DNA of 64,000 nt from NCBI GenBank assembly GCA_963761115.1, contig CAVXFS010000005.1, positions 682,001-746,000 on the forward strand, given 5' to 3'. This DNA comes from CAVXFS01 sp963761115. Its GTDB lineage: Bacteria > Pseudomonadota > Gammaproteobacteria > Burkholderiales > Gallionellaceae. The position numbers and the translations under genes were made by a program. How positions within the stretch are numbered: position 1 is the first letter of the stretch; each line of letters opens with the position of its first letter. Under the pieces are notes generated by a model. It made no database searches. It saw only the letters and a list, made by a program, of their open reading frames with translations, and was not told the DNA's origin. Below, piece by piece: positions 44,723-55,210 of the stretch.

Positions 44723-47413
44723 TCAGGTATCCCCAAACAGTTGTTGCCATAGCGTTGTCACCGGGCGGGTGTCGACCTGGCCGGCATCGATGCGGCAGGG
44801 CGCCTGGCTGTTCAGGCGCATCTTGTGCTGCAGCGAGCGCAGGGCGCGGTAGATATCGCAGACCTGTTGTGCAAGTTGCGCATCGATCAATCCCAGTTGC
44901 GCGGCCAGCACGAGCAGGGCGAGGTTGCCGCTGTTGGCGGTCAGTTCGGGATGCGCGGCGGCATGTGCCAGCACCAGGTACTGCACGATGAACTCGATGT
45001 CGACCATGCCGCCGTTGTCGTGCTTGATGTCGAACTGGTCGCCGGGGTTCGGGTGACCATCATGCATCTTCTGCCGCATCGCCACGACTTCCATGCGCAG
45101 CGCCGGCAGGTCGCGTTGCTGGCGCAGGACTTCGATGCGGATCGCCTCGAACTCTTGCCCCACCTGTTCATCACCCGCGCAATAACGCGCGCGCGTCAGC
45201 GCCTGGTGTTCCCACACCCAGGCGTTCTGCGACTGGTATTCGGCGAATGCCGCGATCGAGCTGACCAGCAGTCCGCTGGCACCATTCGGGCGCAGGCGCA
45301 GGTCGGTTTCATACAGGCGTCCGCCCGGCGTGTAGCTGCTGAGCATGGTATTGATCGATTTGGTCAGGCGCGCATAGATCTCGGCCGCATCCGGGTGCGG
45401 GTCGTCGTACAGGAAGATCAGGTCGAGGTCGGACGCATACCCGAGTTCGCGGCCGCCCAGCTTGCCATAGGCGATGATGGCGAAGGCGGGTTGCGCCTGG
45501 TGTTTCTTGCGTGCGTCCCGCCAGCACAGCTGCAGCACATGGCGCAGGATCAGGATCGCCAGGTCGCTCAGGTGGTCGCTGAGTATCTCCAGCGGCAGCA
45601 GGCCATGCAGGTCCATCGCCAGCAGGCGGAAGGTCTGGCTGTGGCGGAATTGCAGCAGCACGTCCATCTGGCGCTCGACATCGTGTTCGTATTCCAGCAA
45701 CTGCTGTTTCAGTGCGGCATCGAGCTCAGCCCAGTCGGGCGCCCGATAGATCTCGCGCGCATCGAGCAATTCATCCAGCAGTATCGGGTGCTGGATCAGG
45801 TAGTCGCAGGCCCATTCACTGGCGCTGGCGATCCGTGCCAGGCGCTCCAGCACCTGCGGATACTCGGTCAGGAATGACAGGTAGGAGGCGCGGCGGCTGA
45901 TGCTTTCCAGGAATTTGAGGATGCGCGGCAGTGTCTGCGGGTGAAATTCTGCGGCTGCGCACAATGTGATGAATTGCGGCACCAACAGGTCGAAACGCTG
46001 GCGGCTGGATTCGGGCAACTGCCGGTAGCGCACGCTGTCGCGGATGCCGATCAGTCGCTCGGCCAGGCTGGCCGCATCGTCGTAACCCAATGCGGCCAAA
46101 CCGTCGAGCAGTTCCTGTGGCTGCAGGTTGTGGTGCCACAGCGTGTCGTCTGCGGCCTTGCCGGGCTGGGTGCTGAAGATGCGCTCGAATTGCGAGCTCA
46201 CCAGGGCACGATGGATATCCAGTTGCAGCAGCAGTGACGGGTAATCCGGGAAACCCATGCCCGCCGCCAGCACGGTGCGGTCCCCGGCATCGTCCGGGAT
46301 GTCCTGGGTCTGCTGGTCCTCCAGGTATTGCAGGCGGTGTTCGAGGTTGCGCAGGAAGATGTAGGCTGCGCTCAAGCCGGCGACGATCTCCTGCGCAAGC
46401 TGGCCATTTCTGCCGAGGCGCTGCAGCACCTTTAGCGTGGGCAGGATGCGCAGGCCGGCATCGCGCCCGCCGCGTATCAGCTGGAACACCTGCGCGATGA
46501 ATTCGATCTCGCGGATGCCGCCAGGTCCCAGCTTGATGTTGTTGAGCCGGTCACGCCGGTTCACCTCGAGGCGGATCTGCGCATGCAGCTTGCGCATCGA
46601 CTCGAACGCGCCGAAATCGAGGTACTTGCGGAACACGAACGGCCGCACCAGTTGCATCAGTTCCCCGGCAGCCGGGCACAGTGGCGGGGAAACGACGCGT
46701 GCCTTGATCCAGGCATAGCGTTCCCATTCGCGTCCCTGTGTCACCAGGTATTCTTCCAGCGCGGCGAAACTCATCGCCAGCGGGCCGCTGTCGCCATAGG
46801 GCCGCAGGCGCATGTCGACGCGGAACACGTAGCCGTCGCCGGTATGCTCGCTGATCATGCCGATCAGGCGGCGACCGAGCTTGGTAAAGAACTCGTGGTT
46901 GTCGATCGCGCGCTCACCGCTGGTCGCGCCGTCCTCGGGAAACACGAAGATCAGGTCGATGTCGGAAGAGACATTGAGTTCGCCGCCGCCGAGCTTGCCC
47001 ATGCCGATCACCAGCAATTCCTGTGCCGCATTATCGATCGCCCCGGTCGGTACGCCGAATTGTTCCGTCAGCGATTGCATGACGAAGGCTTGTGCGCGGC
47101 GCAGCGCCAGCTCCGCCAGGGCGGTCATGGTACTCATCACCTCGTCAAGCGTCGCCAGCCCGCCGAGGTCGCGCGCCAGCAGCTTGAGCATCACGCGCTT
47201 GCGCAACATGCGCAGCGCGCGCGATAGCGAGAGTTCGTCTGCGGCCGGCATGGCGTCGAGCCATGCCACCATTTCCGCGGTGCCGCACGCAGTGGCGTGA
47301 TTTTCGCGCAGCCACGGCAGCATCTCGGCATCGCTGTCCAGCAATCTGGTCGCATAACGGCTGCCGCTTCGGGTGCGCTGCAACAGGGTGTCAAAATCGA
47401 TGGCGATGTTCAT
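44723..47413 (-). CDS. glnE: Bifunctional glutamine synthetase adenylyltransferase/deadenylylase
   Basis: An 896-residue enzyme that attaches AMP to or removes it from glutamine synthetase in response to PII and glutamine. Two nucleotidyltransferase domains are visible: an N-terminal one with GKLGGGELNVSSDIDLIFVF (deadenylylation) and a C-terminal one with GKLGGRELGYASDLDLIFLY (adenylylation), separated by helical linkers. In E. coli GlnE the Asp pairs in these motifs bind Mg. It is slightly shorter than E. coli GlnE (946). No frameshift over 2.7 kb. It faces yhdP, as in other betaproteobacteria. Confidence 0.95.
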   Translation of the reverse strand: MNIAIDFDTLLQRTRSGSRYATRLLDSDAEMLPWLRENHATACGTAEMVAWLDAMPAADELSLSRALRMLRKRVMLKLLARDLGGLATLDEVMSTMTALAELALRRAQAFVMQSLTEQFGVPTGAIDNAAQELLVIGMGKLGGGELNVSSDIDLIFVFPEDGATSGERAIDNHEFFTKLGRRLIGMISEHTGDGYVFRVDMRLRPYGDSGPLAMSFAALEEYLVTQGREWERYAWIKARVVSPPLCPAAGELMQLVRPFVFRKYLDFGAFESMRKLHAQIRLEVNRRDRLNNIKLGPGGIREIEFIAQVFQLIRGGRDAGLRILPTLKVLQRLGRNGQLAQEIVAGLSAAYIFLRNLEHRLQYLEDQQTQDIPDDAGDRTVLAAGMGFPDYPSLLLQLDIHRALVSSQFERIFSTQPGKAADDTLWHHNLQPQELLDGLAALGYDDAASLAERLIGIRDSVRYRQLPESSRQRFDLLVPQFITLCAAAEFHPQTLPRILKFLESISRRASYLSFLTEYPQVLERLARIASASEWACDYLIQHPILLDELLDAREIYRAPDWAELDAALKQQLLEYEHDVERQMDVLLQFRHSQTFRLLAMDLHGLLPLEILSDHLSDLAILILRHVLQLCWRDARKKHQAQPAFAIIAYGKLGGRELGYASDLDLIFLYDDPHPDAAEIYARLTKSINTMLSSYTPGGRLYETDLRLRPNGASGLLVSSIAAFAEYQSQNAWVWEHQALTRARYCAGDEQVGQEFEAIRIEVLRQQRDLPALRMEVVAMRQKMHDGHPNPGDQFDIKHDNGGMVDIEFIVQYLVLAHAAAHPELTANSGNLALLVLAAQLGLIDAQLAQQVCDIYRALRSLQHKMRLNSQAPCRIDAGQVDTRPVTTLWQQLFGDT

Positions 47414-47587
47414 GCAGGGGGCTTCGGGTTAAAATGCCGGATAGTACGGATAGCAGGTACTGATTGGCGATGGCCTACGGTTATGAACGGATTTCCACGG
47501 AAACAAGCAGCTTGGACACTCGTGAACATTCAGGATGATCCGTGGACGAATCATGTTAGCGGCGATTATATAACCCTGGTTCAATAA

Positions 47588-50500
47588 ATGTTGAAAGCCT
47601 CCCTGCGCTTTACCGTGCGCAGCCTTAACCTGATGAGCCGCGTCGTGCTGGCAGGTGCATTGCTGATCATTCTGATCGTCGCCGGATTGTTGCTGTCTTT
47701 GCGCTACTGGGTGTTGCCGGACATCGAACGTTACCACGGCGAAATAACTTCCTCGGCCAGCTCCGCCATCGGGTTGCCAGTTTCAATCGGCACGATCGAA
47801 GCGGACTGGAGCGGACTCTCTCCCCACTTGCGCCTTACGGATGTGCGGATTCTTGACAAGGAAAGTCATGCGCAAGTCGTGCTGAGCTTGCAGCATGTGG
47901 ACGCAGTCGTGTCCTGGATGACGTTGGTGAGCGCGGAGGTGCGCCTGCATAGCCTGGAACTGGAAAAGCCGAATTTGCAGATACGCCGCGACGAGAATGG
48001 TTTGCTGTACATCGCCGGGATCGCCCTGTCCGGAGAGTCGGCTGCTACCGAAATGACGGATTGGCTGCAGCATCAACGTCACATCATCGTGCATGACGCC
48101 CGCATCACCTGGGAAGATCGATTGCTTGCCGCCCCACCGCTGGTGTTCGATCAACTCAACCTGAATATTGAAAACAGGTCGCACAACCACCGCTTTGCCT
48201 TGCTTGCACTGCCACCGCCGGAATTGTCCGGCATGCTGGATGTGCGAGGCGAAATTGTCGACTGGGATCAGGGACATCCGGAATCCTTGCAGGGGAAATT
48301 GTTTGCCCAGCTTGAGTATGCGAATGTCGACGCGTGGCGCCCCTGGCTGAAATTACCGCCAGGCTTCAAGCGTGGCAGGGGCGCATTGCGCGGCTGGCTC
48401 GATTTGACCAAAGGCAAGGTCAGCCAGGTGACCGCCGACCTGGCGCTGGCTGATGTGCAGGCACAATTGGGCACCGATCTGCCCTTGCTCAACTTGCGCA
48501 AGTTGTGGGGCCGGATAGGCTGGAAAATTTCCGCACAGGGCACCGAGATTACGACACGCAAACTGTCCATGGTCATGCACAATGGTTTGGCGCTGCGTCC
48601 GACGGATTTTTTTCTGCGCTACGCCCGGGCTGATGCGACGCGGCAGGCATCCGGCGAGATTCTGGCCAACAATCTTGAACTCGCAGATCTGGTCGAGCTG
48701 ACGGATTACCTGCCGCTGGAAAATAGTCTCAGGGAACGACTGCTCGAGTTGTCGCCGCAAGGGGAGGTTTCCGGTCTGCACGGCACCTGGCAAGCCGATC
48801 CCGCGAACAACATGCACTATAAGGTCAATGCCCGGTTCGACAAGCTGTCGTTGAAACGATCGGGCAACTTTCCCGGTTTCAGCGGGTTGCATGGTGAGGT
48901 GAACGGCAGCGATGGCGAAGGCAAGCTGACTTTGGATTCTCGCAAGATGACGGTGGATGCTCCCGACTTCATGCCGGAGCAACTGGACTTTGACAGGTTA
49001 AGCGGCCAGGCCAGCTGGAAGAGCACGCCACAGGGACTGGAAATCAAGTTCAGCAATGTCGCCGTTAACAATGCCGACCTGGCCGGCAAGCTGTCGGGAA
49101 GTTTCCTGCCACTTCCCGATAATCCCGGATTGATAGATCTCAATATCAACCTGACGCGGGCTGCGGTGCAGCATGCCGACCGCTATATCCCGCTGCATGC
49201 ACTGGATCCGGCAACACATGACTGGCTGCGCTCAGCGCTGGTGGATGGACAGGCGGACGATTTTCAATTGCAGCTAAAGGGAAATCTGAAGGACTTTCCC
49301 TTTGCGGAAAACAAAACGGGCACGTTCCGGATTCGCTCGCATATCAGGAATCTGGTGCTGGAATACGACAGGGACTGGCCACGCATTGAGAAAGGCACTG
49401 CCGATCTGGATATCGAGGGCCGGCGGCTGGAGGTGAATTCACAGTTTGCGATGACCATGGGCACTGTTCTGCAAAATGTGAACGTGGTCGTGGCAGATCT
49501 GAGCAGCCCGGACATGGCATTGCAAATCCATGGCGATGCTCAGGGAGAGACCACGCGCGGTCTGGATTTCATTCAGCATAGTCCGGTGCAGGCCTATATC
49601 AAGGGCATTACCGACGGCGTGACCGCGCAAGGGAGCGGCAAGCTGCATCTGGCGCTGGATATTCCATTGCGCGGCGACAAGCCAGCCAAGGTGAAAGGCC
49701 GCTATCACCTCACCGACAATGAGCTGAATCTGGGTGATGGCATCCCGAATCTATACCAGACCAATGGTGACCTGTTATTTACGGAATCCTCGATGAGCAT
49801 GTCTGACGCGAACGCACAGATTCTTGGCGGCCCGGCGCAGCTGTCGATGCAAAGCGGTAAGGATGGCATCATTCAGGCGAGTTTGCACGGCAGGACAGAC
49901 ATGGATGCGTTACGGCAACACGTAGCTCTCCCACTGCTGGAATACCTCCATGGCGGCAGCAATTGGCAGGCAGAGATCAAGACACAGAAGCAGGTGACCG
50001 ACGTTGTTGTCACTTCGGATCTGGCCGGCATGGCTTGCGATATGCCGGTTCCGTTCAACAAGGACGCGGCAGAATCTATTCCTCTGCGCCTTGATATCAG
50101 GAGCGAGAATCCGCAACAGGAGATGATGACCCTGCAATATGGCAGCCTGATCGGCGCGAAGCTGCTGCGCCGCAAGGAGGCCGGCAACTGGATGATCAAG
50201 CGCGGTACGGTGAATTTTGGTGGTTTCGGCAAGTGGCGCAACCGCGAAGGCGTATGGTTCACCGGGGTCATTCCGGAATTGTCCCTCGGGGGGTGGGGCG
50301 TGTTGACGAATTCATCCGAAAAAGCGCTGCCGTTCGATATGGCCGGTGCGGATTTGCTGATCCAGAAGCTGGATGCATATGGGCACAGCATTACCGGCTT
50401 GCGTGTCAACGCAGTCAATCAAGGGGGGGTGTATATGGCGCAACTGGCGTCCACTGAGGCTAATGGTGACCTGAGCTGGGATGCGCAGGGCAAGGGCAGT

Positions 50501-51427
50501 CTGGTAGCGCATTTGAAGAATCTGACTCTGGGGGAAAGAGATGCCAACAGGAAACTGGTCGCCGAACACAAGCCTGACCTGGTCGTTACTCATCCTGATT
50601 TTCCGGCACTGGATATCACGGTGGATGACCTGACCTGGAAAGACAAGCCGATGGGTAAGGTGGAACTGAAAGCGCATTACCAGGCAGGTGACTGGCTGCT
50701 CGAGCGCATGCTGCTCACCAATCCGGATGGCGTGCTGACGGTGAATGGGAAATGGAGCATGGATGCCGGCAAATCCGGAACGCAGGGAAACATGAAACTG
50801 GAAATCAGCGATGTCGGCAAGCTTCTCTCCCGTTCCGGCTATCCGAACAGTGTCAAGAAAGGCAGCGGCAAACTTGAGGTCGAATTTGCCTGGCCCGGCG
50901 GACCGGAGGACTTCGATTATTCCGCGCTGGACGGCACGCTCAAGCTGGACGCGGAAAAAGGCCAGTTCCTGAAGATCGATCCGGGTATCGGGAAATTGCT
51001 GGGTATCCTGAGCCTGCAGGCATTGCCCCGTCACATCACGCTGGATTTCAGCGATGTGTTCAGCAACGGGTTTGCGTTCGACAGCATCAGCGGCACGGGG
51101 CAGATCAAGCAGGGCGTGATGACCACCAGCGATTTCAGGATCGACGGTTCATCTGCCAAGGTCACCATGCAGGGGCAGGTGGATCTCGGCAAGGAAACCC
51201 AGGACCTGCGCGTACGCATCCTGCCGACGCTCGGCAACAGTGTCTCGCTGATCAGCGCGCTCGCGATCAGCCCGCTGACCGGCATCGGCGCTTTCATCAT
51301 TAACAAGATCCTGCGTGAACCGCTCGATAAGTTGGCATCATTTGAATACAATGTCACCGGTACCTGGGTTGACCCGAATGTCGTCAAGGTGGGCAGGTCG
51401 TCAGGAAAAGCGGGTCGTGTCCAATAG
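47588..51427 (+). CDS. yhdP: YhdP-family AsmA-like protein
   Basis: A 1279-residue envelope protein of the YhdP/TIGR02099 family. One N-terminal membrane helix (VVLAGALLIILIVAGLLLSL) anchors a very long periplasmic beta-rich region of repeated AsmA-like strands, ending with the conserved C-terminal AsmA-like part (ISALAISPLTGIGAFIINKIL). In E. coli YhdP, with TamB and YdbH, bridges the two membranes and moves phospholipid to the outer membrane. The length equals the family norm. It is followed after 12 bp by the nitrilase gene and then tldD, a conserved order. Confidence 0.92.
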   Translation: MLKASLRFTVRSLNLMSRVVLAGALLIILIVAGLLLSLRYWVLPDIERYHGEITSSASSAIGLPVSIGTIEADWSGLSPHLRLTDVRILDKESHAQVVLSLQHVDAVVSWMTLVSAEVRLHSLELEKPNLQIRRDENGLLYIAGIALSGESAATEMTDWLQHQRHIIVHDARITWEDRLLAAPPLVFDQLNLNIENRSHNHRFALLALPPPELSGMLDVRGEIVDWDQGHPESLQGKLFAQLEYANVDAWRPWLKLPPGFKRGRGALRGWLDLTKGKVSQVTADLALADVQAQLGTDLPLLNLRKLWGRIGWKISAQGTEITTRKLSMVMHNGLALRPTDFFLRYARADATRQASGEILANNLELADLVELTDYLPLENSLRERLLELSPQGEVSGLHGTWQADPANNMHYKVNARFDKLSLKRSGNFPGFSGLHGEVNGSDGEGKLTLDSRKMTVDAPDFMPEQLDFDRLSGQASWKSTPQGLEIKFSNVAVNNADLAGKLSGSFLPLPDNPGLIDLNINLTRAAVQHADRYIPLHALDPATHDWLRSALVDGQADDFQLQLKGNLKDFPFAENKTGTFRIRSHIRNLVLEYDRDWPRIEKGTADLDIEGRRLEVNSQFAMTMGTVLQNVNVVVADLSSPDMALQIHGDAQGETTRGLDFIQHSPVQAYIKGITDGVTAQGSGKLHLALDIPLRGDKPAKVKGRYHLTDNELNLGDGIPNLYQTNGDLLFTESSMSMSDANAQILGGPAQLSMQSGKDGIIQASLHGRTDMDALRQHVALPLLEYLHGGSNWQAEIKTQKQVTDVVVTSDLAGMACDMPVPFNKDAAESIPLRLDIRSENPQQEMMTLQYGSLIGAKLLRRKEAGNWMIKRGTVNFGGFGKWRNREGVWFTGVIPELSLGGWGVLTNSSEKALPFDMAGADLLIQKLDAYGHSITGLRVNAVNQGGVYMAQLASTEANGDLSWDAQGKGSLVAHLKNLTLGERDANRKLVAEHKPDLVVTHPDFPALDITVDDLTWKDKPMGKVELKAHYQAGDWLLERMLLTNPDGVLTVNGKWSMDAGKSGTQGNMKLEISDVGKLLSRSGYPNSVKKGSGKLEVEFAWPGGPEDFDYSALDGTLKLDAEKGQFLKIDPGIGKLLGILSLQALPRHITLDFSDVFSNGFAFDSISGTGQIKQGVMTTSDFRIDGSSAKVTMQGQVDLGKETQDLRVRILPTLGNSVSLISALAISPLTGIGAFIINKILREPLDKLASFEYNVTGTWVDPNVVKVGRSSGKAGRVQ

Positions 51428-51439
51428 GGAAAGCGTGAA

Positions 51440-52295
51440 ATGCCAGGAGTAAATTCAAACCGGGAGTCGAGCGGCGTGCGATCCGAGATCTTCAAGGTCG
51501 CTGCGGTACAGATGGCCTCCGGCACCAATGTCGCCGGGAATCTGAGCGAAGCCGGTCGTCTGGTCGAGCGGGCAGCAGAGCTGGGCGCGCGCCTGGTGGT
51601 TCTGCCGGAATATTTCCCCATCATGGGTTTGAATGAAATGGACAAGGTTGCCGTGCGTGAGCAGCCTGGCAGCGGCTTGATCCAGGATTTTATGCGCGAG
51701 ATATCGCGCAAGCACAGGATATGGCTGGTTGGCGGTTCCATTCCGCTGGCAGCCAGCGTGCCGGAAAAAGTGCTCAACTCCTGTCTGGTGTTCAATGACC
51801 AGGGCGAGCAGGTGGCGCATTACGACAAGATGCACCTGTTCAACCTGAACCTGGGTAATGAACGTTATCATGAAGCGCGCACCATAGAAGCGGGGCAACC
51901 AGGTGGTGGTGGTGGAAAGTCCGTTTGGCCGTATCGGGCTGGCGATCTGCTACGACCTGCGTTTCCCGGAACTGTTTCGCGCGATGAAGGACGTGGACAT
52001 CATCGTATTGCCGGCGGCCTTTACCGAGACCACCGGCAAGATGCACTGGGAACCGCTGATTCGTGCGCGCGCCATCGAAAACCTGGCCTATGTCATCGCC
52101 TCAGCGCAGGGCGGTTATCATGTGAACGGCCGCGAGACGCACGGCCACAGCATGATCGTCGACCCATGGGGCCGCGTGCTGGATAGCCTGAATCGCGGCT
52201 CCGGCGTGGTGGTCGCCGAAGTGAATACCACGTACCAGGCCAGCTTGCGCGCCAGCTTGCCGGCGCTGTCGCACCGTACGCTGTTTGCGTGTTGA
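51440..52295 (+). CDS. Nitrilase-superfamily carbon-nitrogen hydrolase, one frameshift
   Basis: About 280 residues of the Nit1/omega-amidase-like branch. The Glu-Lys-Cys catalytic set is present: VLPEYF, HYDKMHLFN and, after a frame change near 51898 (caaccaggtggtggtgg, apparently one extra base), GLAICYDLRFPE. C-terminal blocks VLPAAFTETTGKMHWE and HGHSMIVDPWG are intact. Related Nit1 proteins hydrolyse deaminated glutathione. The start follows gggaaag 12 bp after yhdP, so an operon with yhdP and tldD is likely. The frameshift falls in the same error-prone patch as those in tldD. Confidence 0.88.
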
Positions 52296-52329
52296 CGCAG
52301 ATACAAACCTTATATTCAGAAAACACACA

Positions 52330-53776
52330 ATGAAAACTGACTCGCTCTTTTCCCTCGCGCAACAATCGCTGCTGGCGCCGCACTCCACTCGAGGCGAGCA
52401 ACCTGCAACAGGTGCTGGGCCAGATGCTGGCGCACCGCGTCGAATATGCCGACCTGTATTTCCAGTACAGCCGCGCCGAGAGCTGGTCGCTGGAAGAGGG
52501 CATCGTCAAGTCCGGCAGCTTCGGCATCGAACAGGGCGTGGGCGTGCGTGCGGTGAGCGGCGACAAGACTGCGTTCGCCTATTCCGACGACATCAGCCTG
52601 GCGGCGCTGGAGAGTGCCGCGCACGCCACCCGCGCCATCGCGCGGCAGGGCGGGGCGCAGTCGGTGCCGATGACTGAAGGCAAGCAGCAAACGCGAATTG
52701 TACCTTGCCGCATGACCCGATCGGTTCGCTCGATGCCGCCAGCAAGGTCGCGTTGCTGGAACGGCTGGAGCGCCACGCGCGTGCGCTCGATCCGCGCGTC
52801 ACCCAGGTGATGGCCAGCCTTGCGGGCGAATACGAAGTGGTGCTGGTGGCGCGCAGCGACGGGCTGATGAACGCCGATATCCGTCCGCTGGTGCGGCTGT
52901 CGCTGCAGGTGATCGTCGAGAGCAACGGCAGGCGCGAGCAAGGCTCTGCCGGCGGCGGCGGGCGCTTCGACTACGCCTATTTCAGCGACGACATATTGCG
53001 CGACTATGCCGCGCAGGCGGTGCACCAGGCCGTGATCAACCTTGAAGCGAAACCTGCGCCCGCCGGCAACATGACCGTGGTGCTGGGCTCCGGCTGGCCC
53101 GGCATCCTGCTGCATGAAGCGGTGGGGCATGGCCTGGAAGGCGACTTCAACCGCAAGGGCAGCTCGGCGTTCTCCGGCCGTGTCGGCGAGCGCGTCGCCG
53201 CGCCCGGCGTCACCGTGGTGGACGACGGCACCATCCTCAACCGGCGCGGCTCGCTCAACATGGACGACGAAGGCAATCCCACGCAGCGCACCGTGCTGAT
53301 CGAGGACGGCATCCTGCGCGGCTATCTGCAGGACACGCTGAATGCGCGCCTGATGGGCGTGCCGGTCACCGGCAACGCGCGGCGCGAATCGTTCGCGCAC
53401 CTGCCGATGCCGCGCATGACCAACACCATGATGCTGAACGGCGACAAGACGCCGGAGGAGATCATCGCGTCGGTGAAGCGCGGCCTGTATGCGGCCAACT
53501 TCGGCGGCGGCCAGGTGGACATCACCAGCGGCAAGTTCGTGTTCTCCACTACCGAAGCCTACCTGATCGAGGACGGCAAGATCACCACCCCGGTGAAGGG
53601 CGCGACGCTGATCGGCAACGGTCCCGAAGCGTTGACCCGGGTCAGCATGATCGGCAACGATTTGGCGACTCGATCCCGGCGTCGGCACCTGCGGCAAGGA
53701 AGGCCAGAGCGTGCCGGTCGGCGTGGGACAACCGACGGTGCGCATCGATGGCTTGACGGTGGGCGGAACGGCTTAG
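52330..53776 (+). CDS. tldD: TldD metalloprotease subunit, three frameshifts
   Basis: TldD, partner of TldE/PmbA, forms a zinc protease that degrades unfolded peptides, removes the leader of microcin B17 and helps degrade CcdA. Pieces in two frames join to about 480 residues: MKTDSLFSLAQQSLLAPHS, LGQMLAHRVEYADLYFQ, then LPHDPIGSLDAASK onward with the zinc signature HEAVGHGLEGD and the final VGQPTVRIDGLTVGG. The frame changes near 52395, 52695 and 53668; two of these look like an extra A before CTCGA. The stop is TAG at 53774-53776. It lies 34 bp after the nitrilase gene. pmbA is not in this window. Confidence 0.92.
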
Positions 53777-53973
53777 GATGCGCGATGGACTCGCTTGTGT
53801 GCCAGCTCAGAAGTTGACAAACGGCTTATTCACTATTTTAGTATTAATGGCATCCTGTAAATATGATTGCTGCCGTCGCTGATTGGTGATGTGTTCATTA
53901 CCCGACTATCAGCATTGCCAAATGTGTCTGGATTGGCCGGATATTAAGGGTTTTCCTCTGCCTGGAAAGTATC

Positions 53974-54993
53974 ATGATCAAGAAATCTGACCAACAAGAA
54001 CAAGTGCAAGCTGCCGGGGTGAAACCCACGCAAGCAGAGGAAACGGCGCGTGGCCAGGAAGACTTCTTTCGCCTGATCGTCGAGAATGTCGACGATTTTC
54101 TTGCGGTGCTCGATCTGGAAGGACGGCGGCTCTACAACAGCCCCTCATATGCCAAACTTTTTGGCAGCGCAGATGCCTTGAAGAACACAAACTCATTCGT
54201 CGAGATACACCCGGACGATCAGGAGCGCGTCAAGCAGGCTTTCATCGAAACAGTCCAAACCGGACACAGCCATCGATTAACCTTCCGCTTCGTGCTGCCT
54301 TCCGGCAGTATTCATTACATGGAATCGTGCGGTGACCTGATCAGGGATAGCCAGGGTCTGCCATTGCGTGTCGTCGTCGTATCCCGGGATATTACCGAAC
54401 GTCTCAAGATGGAAGATGATATTCGCAATCTGGCTTTCTATGACACCCTGACGCAGCTACCCAACCGCCGCCTGCTTAACGACCGCATGGATCAGGCAAT
54501 GACTGCCAGCAAGCGCAGTGGCAGGCACGGCGCATTGATGTTTTTCGACCTGGATAATTTCAAGCCGCTGAATGATGCGTACGGACATGATGTCGGAGAT
54601 ATGCTGCTGTCGGAAGTGGCGAACCGTATCACCAGTTGCGTACGTGAGATGGATACGGTCGCACGCTTTGGCGGTGATGAGTTCGTTGTGTTGCTGAGCG
54701 AACTGGATGCGGATAAAACCATATCCGCCACACAGGCCTACATTGTCGCCGAAAAGATCCGCGTCACCTTGTCTGCCCCGTATGTCCTGACTATCAAGAG
54801 TGAAGGTGCAGGTGATACGACCGTCGAGCACCGGTGCACGGCAAGCATAGGCGTGGCGTTATTCAAAGGTCATGAATCCAGTCGTGAAGAGATATTCAAG
54901 CATGCTGATGCCGCGATGTATCAGGCTAAAGAAGATGGGCGTAATTTGATCCTGTTTTATGATTTCATAGCGGGCCATCAGCAATTCAAATAA
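53974..54993 (+). CDS. Cytosolic PAS-GGDEF diguanylate cyclase
   Basis: A 339-residue protein without membrane segments. A PAS domain with PAC (~30-150: FFRLIVENVDDFLAVLDLEG, RRLYNSPSYAKLFGS) is followed by a GGDEF domain (~160-330, starting FYDTLTQLPNRRLLNDRM). The active site is RFGGDEF near residue 233 with an REMD inhibitory site before it. It should synthesise c-di-GMP under control of a small ligand or redox signal bound by PAS. It stands alone after tldD. Confidence 0.92.
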   Translation: MIKKSDQQEQVQAAGVKPTQAEETARGQEDFFRLIVENVDDFLAVLDLEGRRLYNSPSYAKLFGSADALKNTNSFVEIHPDDQERVKQAFIETVQTGHSHRLTFRFVLPSGSIHYMESCGDLIRDSQGLPLRVVVVSRDITERLKMEDDIRNLAFYDTLTQLPNRRLLNDRMDQAMTASKRSGRHGALMFFDLDNFKPLNDAYGHDVGDMLLSEVANRITSCVREMDTVARFGGDEFVVLLSELDADKTISATQAYIVAEKIRVTLSAPYVLTIKSEGAGDTTVEHRCTASIGVALFKGHESSREEIFKHADAAMYQAKEDGRNLILFYDFIAGHQQFK

Positions 54994-55210
54994 TGCTACC
55001 CGCTGTATCGCCGGATTGATGCCGGTCGTGTGCTCATCTGTCCGGCTCGCCCTATAAAGTTGTTGACATATTCAATGCAGGTGAACAAAAATCCATGCAT
55101 TGTCGGCGCTCTTTATATCTGATCGATGATCATTTCGGGCGGGTGTTTTGGGGATCATGTTGCTGTTCATTGCCGGCACATGGGCAGCGCATAGAAAACA
55201 GGGGGAATCC

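Noticed and set aside
46583..47227. Long plus-strand frames inside glnE (also 44825-45877)
   Set aside because: Antisense shadows of a well-conserved gene; the translations have no domain and are rich in shadow composition (Gln, His, Arg).
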